Source: an uncultured Nocardioides sp.
GTDB lineage: Bacteria; Actinomycetota; Actinomycetes; Propionibacteriales; Nocardioidaceae
Length of the DNA: 22,832 nucleotides
Assembly (NCBI RefSeq): GCF_946885725.1
Contig: NZ_CAMPGZ010000045.1
Span: forward strand, 1-22,832
Direction: 5' to 3'
Shown in pieces: positions 7,142 through 14,693 of the stretch; position 1 is the stretch's first letter; every line of letters starts with the position of its first letter. Position numbers and translations under genes: made by a program. Under the pieces are notes generated by a model. The model saw only the letters and a list, made by a program, of their open reading frames with translations, ran no database searches and was not told the DNA's origin.

Positions 7142-8148
7142 CAGGCGGCCCGGCCCTCGGCGGGCACGACCTCGTCCTCCGGCGGCGCCGACGGCGGCGT
7201 GCCGTCGCCGAACGGGCGGCCGCCGAGCTGCTCGCGGTGGTGCGGCGTCAGCCAGCCCGACAGGTCCGGGCCGGCCGGGATGATCCCGGTGGGGTTGATG
7301 TCCTTGTGCACGACGTAGTAGTGCGCCTTGATCTGCGCGAAGTCAACCGTGTCGCCGAACCCCGGCGTCTGGAACAGGTCGCGCGCGTAGGCCCACAGCA
7401 CCGGCATCTCGGTGAGCTTGCTGCGGTTGCACTTGAAGTGGCCGTGGTAGACCGCGTCGAAGCGCACCAGCGTCGTGAACAGCCGCACGTCGGCCTCGGT
7501 GATCGTGTCGCCGACCAGGTAGCGGCGGTCGCGCAGCCGCTCCTCGAGCCTGTCGAGCGCGGCGAACAGTCGCCGGTAGGCCCGCTCGTAGGACGCCTGC
7601 TTGCCGGCGAAGCCGCAGCGGTAGACGCCGTTGTTGACGTCGTTGTAGACCCACGCGTTGACCTCGTCGATCTCGTCGCGCAACGCCTCGGGGTAGAGGT
7701 CGGGCGCACCGTCGCGGTGGTACTCCGTCCACTCGGTGGACAGGTCCAGCGTCATCTGCGCGAAGTCGTTGGTGACGAGCTTCCCTGACGGGATGTCGAC
7801 GATCGCGGGCACCGTGATGCCCTTCGGGTAGTCGGGGAAGCGTGCGAAGTAGGCCTCCTGGAGCCGCTCGATGCCGAGCACCGGGTCGACGCCGCCGGGG
7901 TCGAGGTCGAAGGTCCAGCTGCGCTCGTCGTGGGTGGGGCCGCAGAGCCCCATACTCAGCACGTCCTCGAGCCCGAGCAGTCGGCGCACGATGATCGCCC
8001 GGTTGGCCCAGGGACAGGCGCGTGCGGCGACCAGCCGGTAGCGGCCGGGCTCGACCGGCCACTCGTGCTCGCCCTTGCCGTCGCGGGTGATCCGGTCCTC
8101 GACGTAGTTGGTGTCGCGCTGGAACTCGTCCTCGACGTACTTGCCCAT
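7141..8148 (-). CDS. Glutathionyl-hydroquinone reductase-type GST family protein
   Basis: 335-aa protein of the ECM4/YqjG group of omega-like glutathione S-transferases. The active-site motif is ACPWANR with C45. A thioredoxin-like N-domain ends around residue 125 (ITVPAIVDIPSGKLVTNDFAQM), and the all-helical C-domain (about 150-310) contains RRYLVGDTITEADVRLFTTLVRFDAVYHGHFKCN, a segment highly characteristic of this family. Known members reduce glutathionyl-hydroquinones formed from quinones. Actinobacteria normally make mycothiol, so the thiol partner here is probably different. GGGAGG lies about 9 nt before the ATG, a strong ribosome binding site. It follows the FMN reductase by 39 bp and overlaps the dienelactone hydrolase by one base. 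Confidence 0.9.
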   Translation of the reverse strand: MGKYVEDEFQRDTNYVEDRITRDGKGEHEWPVEPGRYRLVAARACPWANRAIIVRRLLGLEDVLSMGLCGPTHDERSWTFDLDPGGVDPVLGIERLQEAYFARFPDYPKGITVPAIVDIPSGKLVTNDFAQMTLDLSTEWTEYHRDGAPDLYPEALRDEIDEVNAWVYNDVNNGVYRCGFAGKQASYERAYRRLFAALDRLEERLRDRRYLVGDTITEADVRLFTTLVRFDAVYHGHFKCNRSKLTEMPVLWAYARDLFQTPGFGDTVDFAQIKAHYYVVHKDINPTGIIPAGPDLSGWLTPHHREQLGGRPFGDGTPPSAPPEDEVVPAEGRAA

Positions 8149-8187
8149 GGTGCGATGCCTCCCGAGATGTGGTGCGGTGTGCTGTTG

Positions 8188-8811
8188 TCAGGCGGTGCCC
8201 GGGTTGTTGCCGAGCAGCTGCTCGAACGGCGTCGGGTTGTCGAACGGGTCGGCCGGCGCGGTGCGGGGCCGGCGCAGGACCAGGTCCGCGAGCTCCCGCC
8301 CCGCGCGGTCCGCACGCACCGACAACGACGTACCCGATCCTGCCGTGCCGAAGTCCTCGCTGGCTGCGAAGACCGCGGTCGGTGCGACGGTGGCGCGCAG
8401 GTAGGCGAACAGCGGCCGCAGCGCGAACTCCAGCGCCAGCGAGTGCCGGGCGGTGCCGCCGGTCGCGCCGATCAGCACGGGCTTCGCGTCGAGCGCGCCG
8501 TCGTCGAGGACGTCGAAGAAGGACTTGAAGAGCCCGCTGTACGACGCGGAGAAGATCGGCGACACGGCGATCAGCCCGTCGGCGTTCGTCACGGCCTCGA
8601 TCGCCTCGGCGAGGCGAGGCGGCGCGAACCCGGTCAGCAGGTGGTCGGTGATCTCGTGCGCCAGGTCGCGCAGCTCGATCACCGTGATGTCGGCGCGCTC
8701 GTCATGGAGCCGCAGGGCGCGGTCGGTGGCCTCGGCCAGTCGGTCGGCGAGCAACCGTGAGCTCGACGGCTGGCTCAGCCCGGCCGTGATGACCACGATG
8801 CTGCGGGTCAT
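8188..8811 (-). CDS. NAD(P)H-dependent FMN reductase, LLM-partnered (CE1759-like)
   Basis: 207-aa flavodoxin-like reductase. It begins TRSIVVITAGLSQPSSSRLL (phosphate-binding loop for FMN) and has the middle motif GLIAVSPIFSASYSGLFKSF and the later PVLIGATGGTARHSL. These match the NADPH-dependent FMN reductase fold and specifically the CE1759-type reductases that occur next to a luciferase-like monooxygenase. Its ATG overlaps the monooxygenase stop by 4 bp (ATGA), indicating translational coupling and a stoichiometric partnership: this protein supplies reduced FMN to the oxygenase. It is cytoplasmic, with no signal peptide. Confidence 0.88.
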   Translation of the reverse strand: MTRSIVVITAGLSQPSSSRLLADRLAEATDRALRLHDERADITVIELRDLAHEITDHLLTGFAPPRLAEAIEAVTNADGLIAVSPIFSASYSGLFKSFFDVLDDGALDAKPVLIGATGGTARHSLALEFALRPLFAYLRATVAPTAVFAASEDFGTAGSGTSLSVRADRAGRELADLVLRRPRTAPADPFDNPTPFEQLLGNNPGTA

Positions 8812-9953
8812 CGGGTCACCGCCTCGGGGGAGCGCCCGGTCACGTCGTCGCCGTCGACGTGCACGGTCGTGTCGCGCGGGCCGCCGGCCTCAGCGACGCG
8901 CGAAGCGTGCGTCGGCGCGTCCGGCACGTGAGCCGGCCTGAGCGCCGCGAACTCCTTGCGCAGCACGGGCACGACCTCCTCGCCGAGGATGTCGAGCTGC
9001 TCGAGCACGGTCTTCAGCGGCAGACCGGCGTGGTCCATGAGGAACAGCTGGCGCTGGTAGTCACCGACGTACTCGCGGAAGCCGAGGGTGCGGTCGATGA
9101 CCTGCTGCGGGCTGCCCACGGTCAGTGGGGTCTGCTCCATGAAGTCCTCGAGCGACGGTCCGTGGCCGTAGACCGGCGCGTTGTCGAAGTACGGCCGGAA
9201 CTCACGAACGGCGTCCTGGCTGTTCTTGCGCATGAACACCTGGCCGCCGAGGCCGACGATGGCCTGGTCGGCGGAGCCGTGGCCGTAGTGCTCGAAGCGC
9301 TGGCGGTACAGCCGCACCATCCGCGCGGTGTGCGACGCCGGCCAGAAGATGTGGTTGGCGAAGAAGCCGTCGCCGTAGTAGGCCGCCTGCTCGGCGATCT
9401 CGGGGGAGCGGATCGAGCCGTGCCAGACGAACGGCGGCACGCCGTCGAGCGGACGCGGCGTCGAGGTGAAGCCCTGCAGCGGCGAGCGGAACTTGCCCTC
9501 CCAGTCGACGACGTCCTCGCGCCAGAGCCGGTAGAGCAGGTGGTAGTTCTCGATCGCCAGCGGGATGCCGTCGCGGATGTCCTTGCCGAACCACGGGTAG
9601 ACCGGGCCGGTGTTGCCGCGGCCCATCATCAGGTCGACACGGCCGTCGGTGAGGTGCTGGAGCTTCGCGTAGTTCTCGGCGATCAGCACCGGGTCCGTGG
9701 TCGTGATCAGCGTGGTCGCGGTCGAGAGGATGATCCGCTCGGTCTGCGCGCCGATGTAGGCGAGCGTCGTCGTCGGGGCGGACGCGATGAACGGCGGGTT
9801 GTGGTGCTCACCTGTGGCGAAGACGTCGAGCCCGACCTCCTCCGCCTTCTTCGCGATGGCGACGGTGGCCTTGATGCGCTCGTGCTCGGTCGGCGTCCGC
9901 CCGGTCGTGGGGTCGGTCGTGACGTCGCCGACGGTGAAGATCCCGAACTGCAT
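8808..9953 (-). CDS. LLM-class FMN-dependent monooxygenase (CE1758-like)
   Basis: 381-aa luciferase-like monooxygenase. The start at 9953 (MQFGIFTVGDV) is chosen because AGGGAG lies 5 nt upstream; an in-frame start at 9998 would add 15 residues with no strand-1 character. Family landmarks are TGEHHNPPF (about residue 50), ILSTATTLITTTDPVLIAE, DGRVDLMMGRGNTGPVYPWF and WHGSIRSPEIAEQAAYYGDG. It uses FMNH2 and O2 to oxygenate an unknown substrate and depends on the overlapping FMN reductase. The last roughly 30 residues (from about 350) look like a poorly structured tail. An AT-rich patch with TATGGT and GAATTC just upstream (9970-9995) could be an own promoter, 58 bp after the preceding phosphoesterase stop. 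Confidence 0.9.
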   Translation of the reverse strand: MQFGIFTVGDVTTDPTTGRTPTEHERIKATVAIAKKAEEVGLDVFATGEHHNPPFIASAPTTTLAYIGAQTERIILSTATTLITTTDPVLIAENYAKLQHLTDGRVDLMMGRGNTGPVYPWFGKDIRDGIPLAIENYHLLYRLWREDVVDWEGKFRSPLQGFTSTPRPLDGVPPFVWHGSIRSPEIAEQAAYYGDGFFANHIFWPASHTARMVRLYRQRFEHYGHGSADQAIVGLGGQVFMRKNSQDAVREFRPYFDNAPVYGHGPSLEDFMEQTPLTVGSPQQVIDRTLGFREYVGDYQRQLFLMDHAGLPLKTVLEQLDILGEEVVPVLRKEFAALRPAHVPDAPTHASRVAEAGGPRDTTVHVDGDDVTGRSPEAVTR

Positions 9954-10011
9954 CGCTGCTCCCTGGTCGATAGTTTCGAATTCAACCATACGAACCACGC
10001 GGGCGGCCCGG

Positions 10012-11511
10012 CTATTCCTCGGCGCCGCCGTCGGTGTCGTCGGTGTCGTCGGACCCTCGAGAGGCGTCAGTCGCGGGGTCGGGGGCGACCATCGTGGTGT
10101 CGTCGGCGTGGTCCACGACCTGCCGGTTGATCAGCGCGGAGGCGCTGCCCAGCCCGCCCAGCCGGATGTCGTCGTAGGCGCGGAGCTGGTGGGTGTGCTT
10201 GTCGACGTACAGCACCGAGAGCTGGATGTCGGCCGGCTCCTCCGGCTCGAGCGCCCGCAGGCCGGAGCCGCCGGTGGAGCCCTGCGTCATCAGGTACGAC
10301 CCGGTCTCGCCGCGCTCGACGTGCCGGTAGTGCTTGTGCCCGAACAGGGCGAGGGGCGCCTGGCCGTCGAGCAGCTCCGCGTCCGTCGGGTCGTGGAAGA
10401 CCAGCACGTCGACGCCGCCGGCGTTCTCGGCCGCGGCAGCGAGGTCCTCGGTGGCCTCGGTGACCAGGCGGGCGTCGTTGTCGAGCGTCTTGTCCGGCGT
10501 GAACGTCGGGTCGCCCAGGCCGAGGAAGGTGAGCCCGGCGACCTCGCGCGGCCTGCCGTCGAGCACGACCGCGTTCGGCACCTGCCGCATCGCGCGCTGG
10601 GTGACGAGGGAGTCGTGGTTGCCGCGCACCCAGACGTACGGCGCAGGCATCCGCCGCACCTCCTCGACGTACCGGTTCTCGGCGCGGCTGCCGTGGTCGG
10701 TGATGTCGCCGGAGTCGACGATGACGTCGACGTCGTACTGCTGCGCGACGGTCGAGATCACGTCCCACGCCTGCGGCGCGAGGTGCAGGTCGGAGACATG
10801 CAGCACCTTCACGACCTCGTCCTGGCCGGGCAGCAGCGGCAGCGAGGACGTGGCCGAGTAGAGCCCGCTGACGTTGCCGACGATCTGGGCGAGCTGGTCG
10901 CCGTACGTCGAGAAGTCGGTGACGATGCTCTCCGCCGTGCCGACGACGGACGGTGCGGTGCTCAGCAGACCGGTGTAGCGCGGCTCGGCGAGCGCGTGCG
11001 GGTTCCAGCCGGTGACCGCGACGGCCAGCGCGGCTGCCGCGGTGACCAGCACCGTGCCGCCGCCGACGAGAGCCGAGCGCACGCGCCGCAAGGCGAGTCC
11101 CGCGAGGAGCACCGCGCCGACCAGGGCCGCGGCGAGACCGCGCAGCACCGCCATCTTCACCGCCCAGGTGATGTCCGCGACGGCGTCGGGCTTCAGCGTG
11201 CTGAGCTGCTCGGGGTTGGTGACCAGCGCACGGGCCTCCTCGACGTCGAACCCGTCGAGGGTCGCGTGCACGCCGAGCGGCCCGGGGTGGGTGTCGAGCC
11301 GGAGCTCTCCGAGCGGAGCGACCTCGACGACGGTCCCGCCGCCCCAGGTCGGGACGACCTGCATCGACGTGGTGAGCGGGCCGACCTCGTGGTGGACGGA
11401 CCCCGCGACCACCAGGCCGAGCCAGCCGCCGGCGAGGCCGAGCCCGACGGACAGGAGGAGGGAGAGCGACAGACGCGCGGCCGGGTGCACCCGGGCCCAG
11501 GACAGCGACAT
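10012..11511 (-). CDS. Membrane-anchored calcineurin-like metallophosphoesterase
   Basis: 499-aa protein with an N-terminal transmembrane helix (about 14-37), an extracytoplasmic segment, two more helices (about 118-143 and 148-168) and a C-terminal calcineurin-like phosphoesterase domain. Metal-site motifs occur in order: SDLHL (D241, H243), DSGDITDHG (D269), RGNHD (297-300), VFHDP (H373) and GHKHYRH (391-397). All expected dinuclear metal ligands appear present, so activity is likely. With three helices the catalytic domain should face the outside, provided the N-terminus is cytoplasmic. The C-terminus is a low-complexity acidic tail rich in Asp, Gly and Ser. It lies 91 bp downstream of the multicopper oxidase on the same strand. 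The substrate is unknown; phosphoesters of lipids or nucleotides are both possible. Confidence 0.88.
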   Translation of the reverse strand: MSLSWARVHPAARLSLSLLLSVGLGLAGGWLGLVVAGSVHHEVGPLTTSMQVVPTWGGGTVVEVAPLGELRLDTHPGPLGVHATLDGFDVEEARALVTNPEQLSTLKPDAVADITWAVKMAVLRGLAAALVGAVLLAGLALRRVRSALVGGGTVLVTAAAALAVAVTGWNPHALAEPRYTGLLSTAPSVVGTAESIVTDFSTYGDQLAQIVGNVSGLYSATSSLPLLPGQDEVVKVLHVSDLHLAPQAWDVISTVAQQYDVDVIVDSGDITDHGSRAENRYVEEVRRMPAPYVWVRGNHDSLVTQRAMRQVPNAVVLDGRPREVAGLTFLGLGDPTFTPDKTLDNDARLVTEATEDLAAAAENAGGVDVLVFHDPTDAELLDGQAPLALFGHKHYRHVERGETGSYLMTQGSTGGSGLRALEPEEPADIQLSVLYVDKHTHQLRAYDDIRLGGLGSASALINRQVVDHADDTTMVAPDPATDASRGSDDTDDTDGGAEE

Positions 11512-11602
11512 GAACGAACCAGACCGAGACGATGAATGGGGCTCTTTTGTAACCCCGGGAGCCGTTCTCTGTCCGGCGAACGCGGAAGGACCGGCCGATC
11601 GG

Positions 11603-13117
11603 CTACTCGGGCTCGTTGCGGCGCTCGCCGCCGATCCGGAACGGGGTGTCCACGCCCTCGTACATCAGGTGCGCGAGCAGCCCGTCCCTGGCATGCGGGA
11701 GGTTGTGGCAGTGGTCCATCCAGAGGCCGGGGTTGTCGGCCAGGAACGCGATCTCGTAGGTCTCGTCGGGGTCGACGGCGAGCGAGTCCACCCACCAGGG
11801 GCTGCCCGTCGCCTTCACGCCGTCGCGGCTGAGCACCACCGCGTGGTGGCCGTGCAGGTGCATCGGGTGGTCCTCGCCGGACCCGTTGTGGATCTTCATC
11901 ACCACGACGTCGCCCTCGCGCACGACGTACATGGGTACGTCGGGGAACATCTCGCCGTTGACCGTCCACCACAGACCGGGCTTGCCGTCGAGAAAGCCCG
12001 GGCGCCGGCCGATGTCGTAGTCGAACACGCGGTCGGGGTCGGACACGTCGAACGGCAGCTCCTGAGGCGACCCGTAGGTCAGCAGGTCGAGCTTCTCGGT
12101 CGGCTGCGGCGCCTCCGGGGCGGACGCTCCCTCCGGGCCGACCACCAGGGACGTGGGGCCGACGTGCACGCGAACGGCCGAGCCGTCGTCCGGCACCGTC
12201 ACCTCGAGGTCGATTCGCGCGCCGCCGGTGAGCGTGACGCTCGTGTCGGTGACCGGCGTGGGCTCGTTGAGGTCGTAGCCGTCGACCGCGCGCACGACGT
12301 ACGGAGCGCCGGCCCAGATCTGCGTCGGCGAGTTGTCGGTGTTGACGGCGCGCACCCGGACCCGTTGGCCCGGCTCCGCCTCGAACGACGCCTCACGCTC
12401 GAAGCCGTTGATCGTGCGCGTGCCGGAGTAGGTGTGCGCCACGGCCATGGCGTCGACGACCTGGTCCTGGTCGTCCTGGCTGTCCTGTGGGTGGACGACC
12501 AGCGTGCCGAAGAGTCCGCCGATGACCTGCTCGTGGGAGACCTGGTGGGAGTGGTACCAGTAGGTGCCCGCCTGCTCCGCGACGAAGCGGTACGTGTGCT
12601 CGCCGCCGACCGGGACCGCGTCCTGCGTGACGCCGGCGACGCCGTCCTCGGCGTTGGGCACGTCGACGCCGTGCCAGTGCAGGGTCATGCCGGCGGTGAC
12701 GGACTCGTTGCGGACGGTGACCTCGACGAGATCCCCCTGGTTGGCCTCGATGACCGGGCCGGGCGAGCTGCCGTTGAGGGAGTAGCCGGCGACCGTGCGG
12801 CCCGACTCCAGGGTGACCTCGCCCTGCTGGGCGAGCAGGTCGACCTCGACGTCGGGCGGACCGTCGGCATCGGCGACCAGGTCGGCGACGCTGACGGTCT
12901 CCTCGCCATGGGACATGCCGGCCATCTGCATGTCGCCCATGGCGTGCTCGTCGTCATGGCCGGCGGGCCGGGGGCCTCCGCCGTAGTCGAGGGTGCCCAT
13001 GTCCATGACGGAGTACGTCGAGGGCACCAGGCTGGCCTGCCACATCCAGGCCAGCGGCGCGACGATCACGAGTGCGGCGGAGCAGGCGAGCACCAGTCGA
13101 AGTCGGCTCCTGCTCAT
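11603..13117 (-). CDS. Multicopper oxidase
   Basis: 504-aa, three-cupredoxin-length multicopper oxidase. An N-terminal hydrophobic segment (6-25) serves as signal or membrane anchor. It is followed by a Met/His/Asp-rich stretch (about 38-72: MDMG, HDDEHAMGDMQMAGMSHG) likely to bind copper. All type 2/3 ligands are visible: LHWHG (H147, H149), YHSHQ (H189, H191), HPMHLHGH (H417, H420, H422) and HCHNLPH (H469, H471). The type 1 site is H417, C470, H475 with L480 at the usual axial methionine position. The function is oxidation of a phenolic, metal (Cu+ or Mn) or other reductant outside the membrane, with O2 reduced to water. GGAG lies just before the ATG. It follows the small membrane protein gene by 92 bp. 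Confidence 0.93.
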   Translation of the reverse strand: MSRSRLRLVLACSAALVIVAPLAWMWQASLVPSTYSVMDMGTLDYGGGPRPAGHDDEHAMGDMQMAGMSHGEETVSVADLVADADGPPDVEVDLLAQQGEVTLESGRTVAGYSLNGSSPGPVIEANQGDLVEVTVRNESVTAGMTLHWHGVDVPNAEDGVAGVTQDAVPVGGEHTYRFVAEQAGTYWYHSHQVSHEQVIGGLFGTLVVHPQDSQDDQDQVVDAMAVAHTYSGTRTINGFEREASFEAEPGQRVRVRAVNTDNSPTQIWAGAPYVVRAVDGYDLNEPTPVTDTSVTLTGGARIDLEVTVPDDGSAVRVHVGPTSLVVGPEGASAPEAPQPTEKLDLLTYGSPQELPFDVSDPDRVFDYDIGRRPGFLDGKPGLWWTVNGEMFPDVPMYVVREGDVVVMKIHNGSGEDHPMHLHGHHAVVLSRDGVKATGSPWWVDSLAVDPDETYEIAFLADNPGLWMDHCHNLPHARDGLLAHLMYEGVDTPFRIGGERRNEPE

Positions 13118-13209
13118 CCTGCTCCGCCGTGCGCTCTCGTGGGTCGTGCTTGTCAGTGCTGAGTTGCTGTGGTGCTTGCTGTGCTGCTGCCGACCTGACG
13201 GTCAGACGG

Positions 13210-13665
13210 TCACACCGACGCGGTGGCGCGCGGCGCCGTCGCGTCGACGTCCTTCTTCACCGACTGGCCGGTGTGCAACGCGGCGGCGAACAACACCAGT
13301 GCGTTGATGCCGTGCAGCAGACCGATCCAGGCGTTCTCGTGGCCGAAGATACCGAGGGCCACCTGGAGCACGATCAGTGCGAGCACGATCGCCGCGTTGC
13401 GGACGCCGCCCGGCACCTTGGCGAAGAACGAGACGACCAGCAGCGCGAGACCGATGATCGGGATGATCATCATGCCGTTCATGCCGTGGATCATGAACCC
13501 GATCGCGCCGGTGAACTCCGGCTCGCTCTCCATGGTTGCGGAGTCGAGGGCGTTGCCGTCCTCGACCCAGAGAAAGAGTCCTGCCGCCGCGAAAACCATC
13601 ACGGCGGACTGCACGATGACCAGCGCCGCGATGACGTAGGCCAGGATCTTGAACGCAGACTTCAT
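13210..13665 (-). CDS. Small four-helix membrane protein (DUF6220-like)
   Basis: 151-aa protein with four predicted membrane helices (about 7-30, 50-70, 83-103, 110-130). Histidines lie near helix ends in the motifs FMIHGMNGMM, FGHENAWIGLLHGINALV and ALHTGQ. The histidine placement is reminiscent of small cytochrome-b-like membrane proteins, but heme binding is only a guess. I believe it belongs to DUF6220; the function is unknown. The start at 13665 is well supported: GGAGG lies 8 nt upstream, while the longer open frame from 13779 has no helix or ribosome binding site. It is the first gene of the run leading to the multicopper oxidase and has a strong hairpin in its leader. Confidence 0.8.
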   Translation of the reverse strand: MKSAFKILAYVIAALVIVQSAVMVFAAAGLFLWVEDGNALDSATMESEPEFTGAIGFMIHGMNGMMIIPIIGLALLVVSFFAKVPGGVRNAAIVLALIVLQVALGIFGHENAWIGLLHGINALVLFAAALHTGQSVKKDVDATAPRATASV

Positions 13666-13687
13666 GTGAATTGCCTCCAATGACGAA

Positions 13688-13708
13688 GCGTCCGGCTCTC
13701 CCGGACGC
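13688..13708 (-). promoter_or_regulatory. Leader hairpin upstream of the small membrane protein gene
   Basis: Perfect 8-bp inverted repeat GCGTCCGG-ctctc-CCGGACGC with a 5-nt loop. It ends 9 nt before the GGAGG ribosome binding site (13678-13674) of the minus-strand gene starting at 13665. A weaker GCTGG/CCAGC pair flanks it upstream (13711-13739). It could stabilise the mRNA or tune translation; no T-run follows, so a terminator is unlikely. A loose promoter GCGACA-N17-CAAACT lies further upstream on the minus strand at about 13775-13747. Confidence 0.4.
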
Positions 13709-13820
13709 CTGCTGGCGGCGGCCCCCGAAGACCTCCAGCAGCCGAGTTTGCCGCTCCGTGGCCCGTTTGTCGCCCTCATTTCGCCGTGCGCCCGCGTGTC
13801 CCGCCGTCCGATCGCGCCGG

Positions 13821-13835
13821 TACTGTCGCGACGTG
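13821..13835 (+). promoter_or_regulatory. Leaderless-type promoter of folP2
   Basis: A -10 hexamer TACTGT (TANNNT class) at 13821-13826 ends 6 nt before the GTG start codon at 13833. This spacing puts the transcription start on or next to the first base of the start codon, the usual layout for leaderless mRNAs in actinobacteria. No ribosome binding site is seen before this GTG, which fits. The -35 region is not recognisable. Confidence 0.5.
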
Positions 13836-14693
13836 CTGAGGCTCGGTCGCGGTGAGTTCGACGATGCCGCCCTGCTGGTGATGGCGATCGTGAACCGCAC
13901 TCGCGACTCCTTCTACGACCGTGGCGCCACCTGGGAGGAGGAGCGTGCTCTCGATCGCGTGCGCCAGGTGGTCGCCGAGGGCGCCGACCTGGTCGACATC
14001 GGCGGGGTCAAGGCCGGCCCCGGTGAGGTCGTCGACGCGGCCGAGGAGATCCGGCGGACCGCGCCGTTCGTCGCGCGGGTCCGCGAGGAGTTCCCCGACC
14101 TGGTGATCAGCGTCGACACGTGGCGCGCCGAGGTGGCCGAGGAGGTCGTCGCTGCAGGCGCCGACCTCCTCAACGACGCCTGGGGCGGTCACGACCCGCG
14201 GCTGGCCGAGGTGGCCGCCGCCCATGACGTGGCCGTCGTCTGCACGCACACCAACGGCGCCGCGCCGCGCACACCGCCGCACCGACCTTCGTACGACGAC
14301 GTCGTGGCGAGCGCGATCCGGGACACCGTCGCGCTGGCCGAGCGCGCTCTCTCGTTGGGCGTCGACCGGCGCAGCATCCTGATCGACCCGGCCCACGACT
14401 TCGACAAGAACACCTGGCACTCCCTCGAGCTCACCCGCCGCCTCGACGAGATGGTCGAGACCGGGTGGCCGGTGCTGGTCTCGCTGTCCAACAAGGACTT
14501 CGTCGGAGAGACGCTCGACCTTCCGGTGGGAGAGCGGCTGGTCGGCACCCTGGCCGCGACCGCGGTGAGCGCCTGGCACGGCGCGCGCGTCTACCGCGTC
14601 CACGAGGTCGCCGAGACCCGGCAGGTGCTCGACATGGTGGCCTCCATCAAGGGCGACCGGCCGCCCGCGCGCGCGGTCCGGGGCCTGGCATGA
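13833..14693 (+). CDS. folP2: Dihydropteroate synthase-like protein FolP2
   Basis: 286-aa TIM-barrel protein of the dihydropteroate synthase family, second-paralogue type. Landmarks: VMAIVNRTRDSFYDRGAT (residues 16-33), VDIGGVKAGPGE, ISVDTWRAEVA, LLNDAWGG, ILIDPAHDFDKNTWH and VLVSLSNKDFVGETL. These match mycobacterial FolP2 (Rv1207) closely as I remember it. That protein keeps the fold but is reported not to act as a true dihydropteroate synthase. The opening NRTRDSF replaces the usual NVTPDSF, so catalytic competence is doubtful. The GTG at 13833 is chosen because VLRLGRGEF is the normal family N-terminus; the longer frame from 13671 is promoter and antisense leader. The 3' end overlaps the next gene by 4 bp (ATGA). 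Confidence 0.85.
   Translation: MLRLGRGEFDDAALLVMAIVNRTRDSFYDRGATWEEERALDRVRQVVAEGADLVDIGGVKAGPGEVVDAAEEIRRTAPFVARVREEFPDLVISVDTWRAEVAEEVVAAGADLLNDAWGGHDPRLAEVAAAHDVAVVCTHTNGAAPRTPPHRPSYDDVVASAIRDTVALAERALSLGVDRRSILIDPAHDFDKNTWHSLELTRRLDEMVETGWPVLVSLSNKDFVGETLDLPVGERLVGTLAATAVSAWHGARVYRVHEVAETRQVLDMVASIKGDRPPARAVRGLA

Noticed and set aside
9960..9995. AT-rich patch with TTCGAA and GAATTC before the LLM monooxygenase
   Set aside because: The two hexamers overlap imperfectly and give no extended dyad; a promoter is possible but I could not place a -35.
11512..11602. Possible terminator between multicopper oxidase and phosphoesterase
   Set aside because: GGCTC/GAGCC and GGGG/CCCC pairings are short, with long loops and no T-run; not strong enough to call.
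11012..13162. 716-codon open frame on the plus strand opposite the phosphoesterase and multicopper oxidase genes
   Set aside because: Its translation is Arg/Ala/Val/Gly/His-rich with no domain; the opposite strand encodes clear families with complete active sites. Long antisense frames are expected at this GC content.
13197..13212. GACGGTCA direct repeat at the end of the small membrane protein gene
   Set aside because: Two adjacent 8-bp copies overlapping the stop codon; too short and in no regulatory position for the downstream gene.
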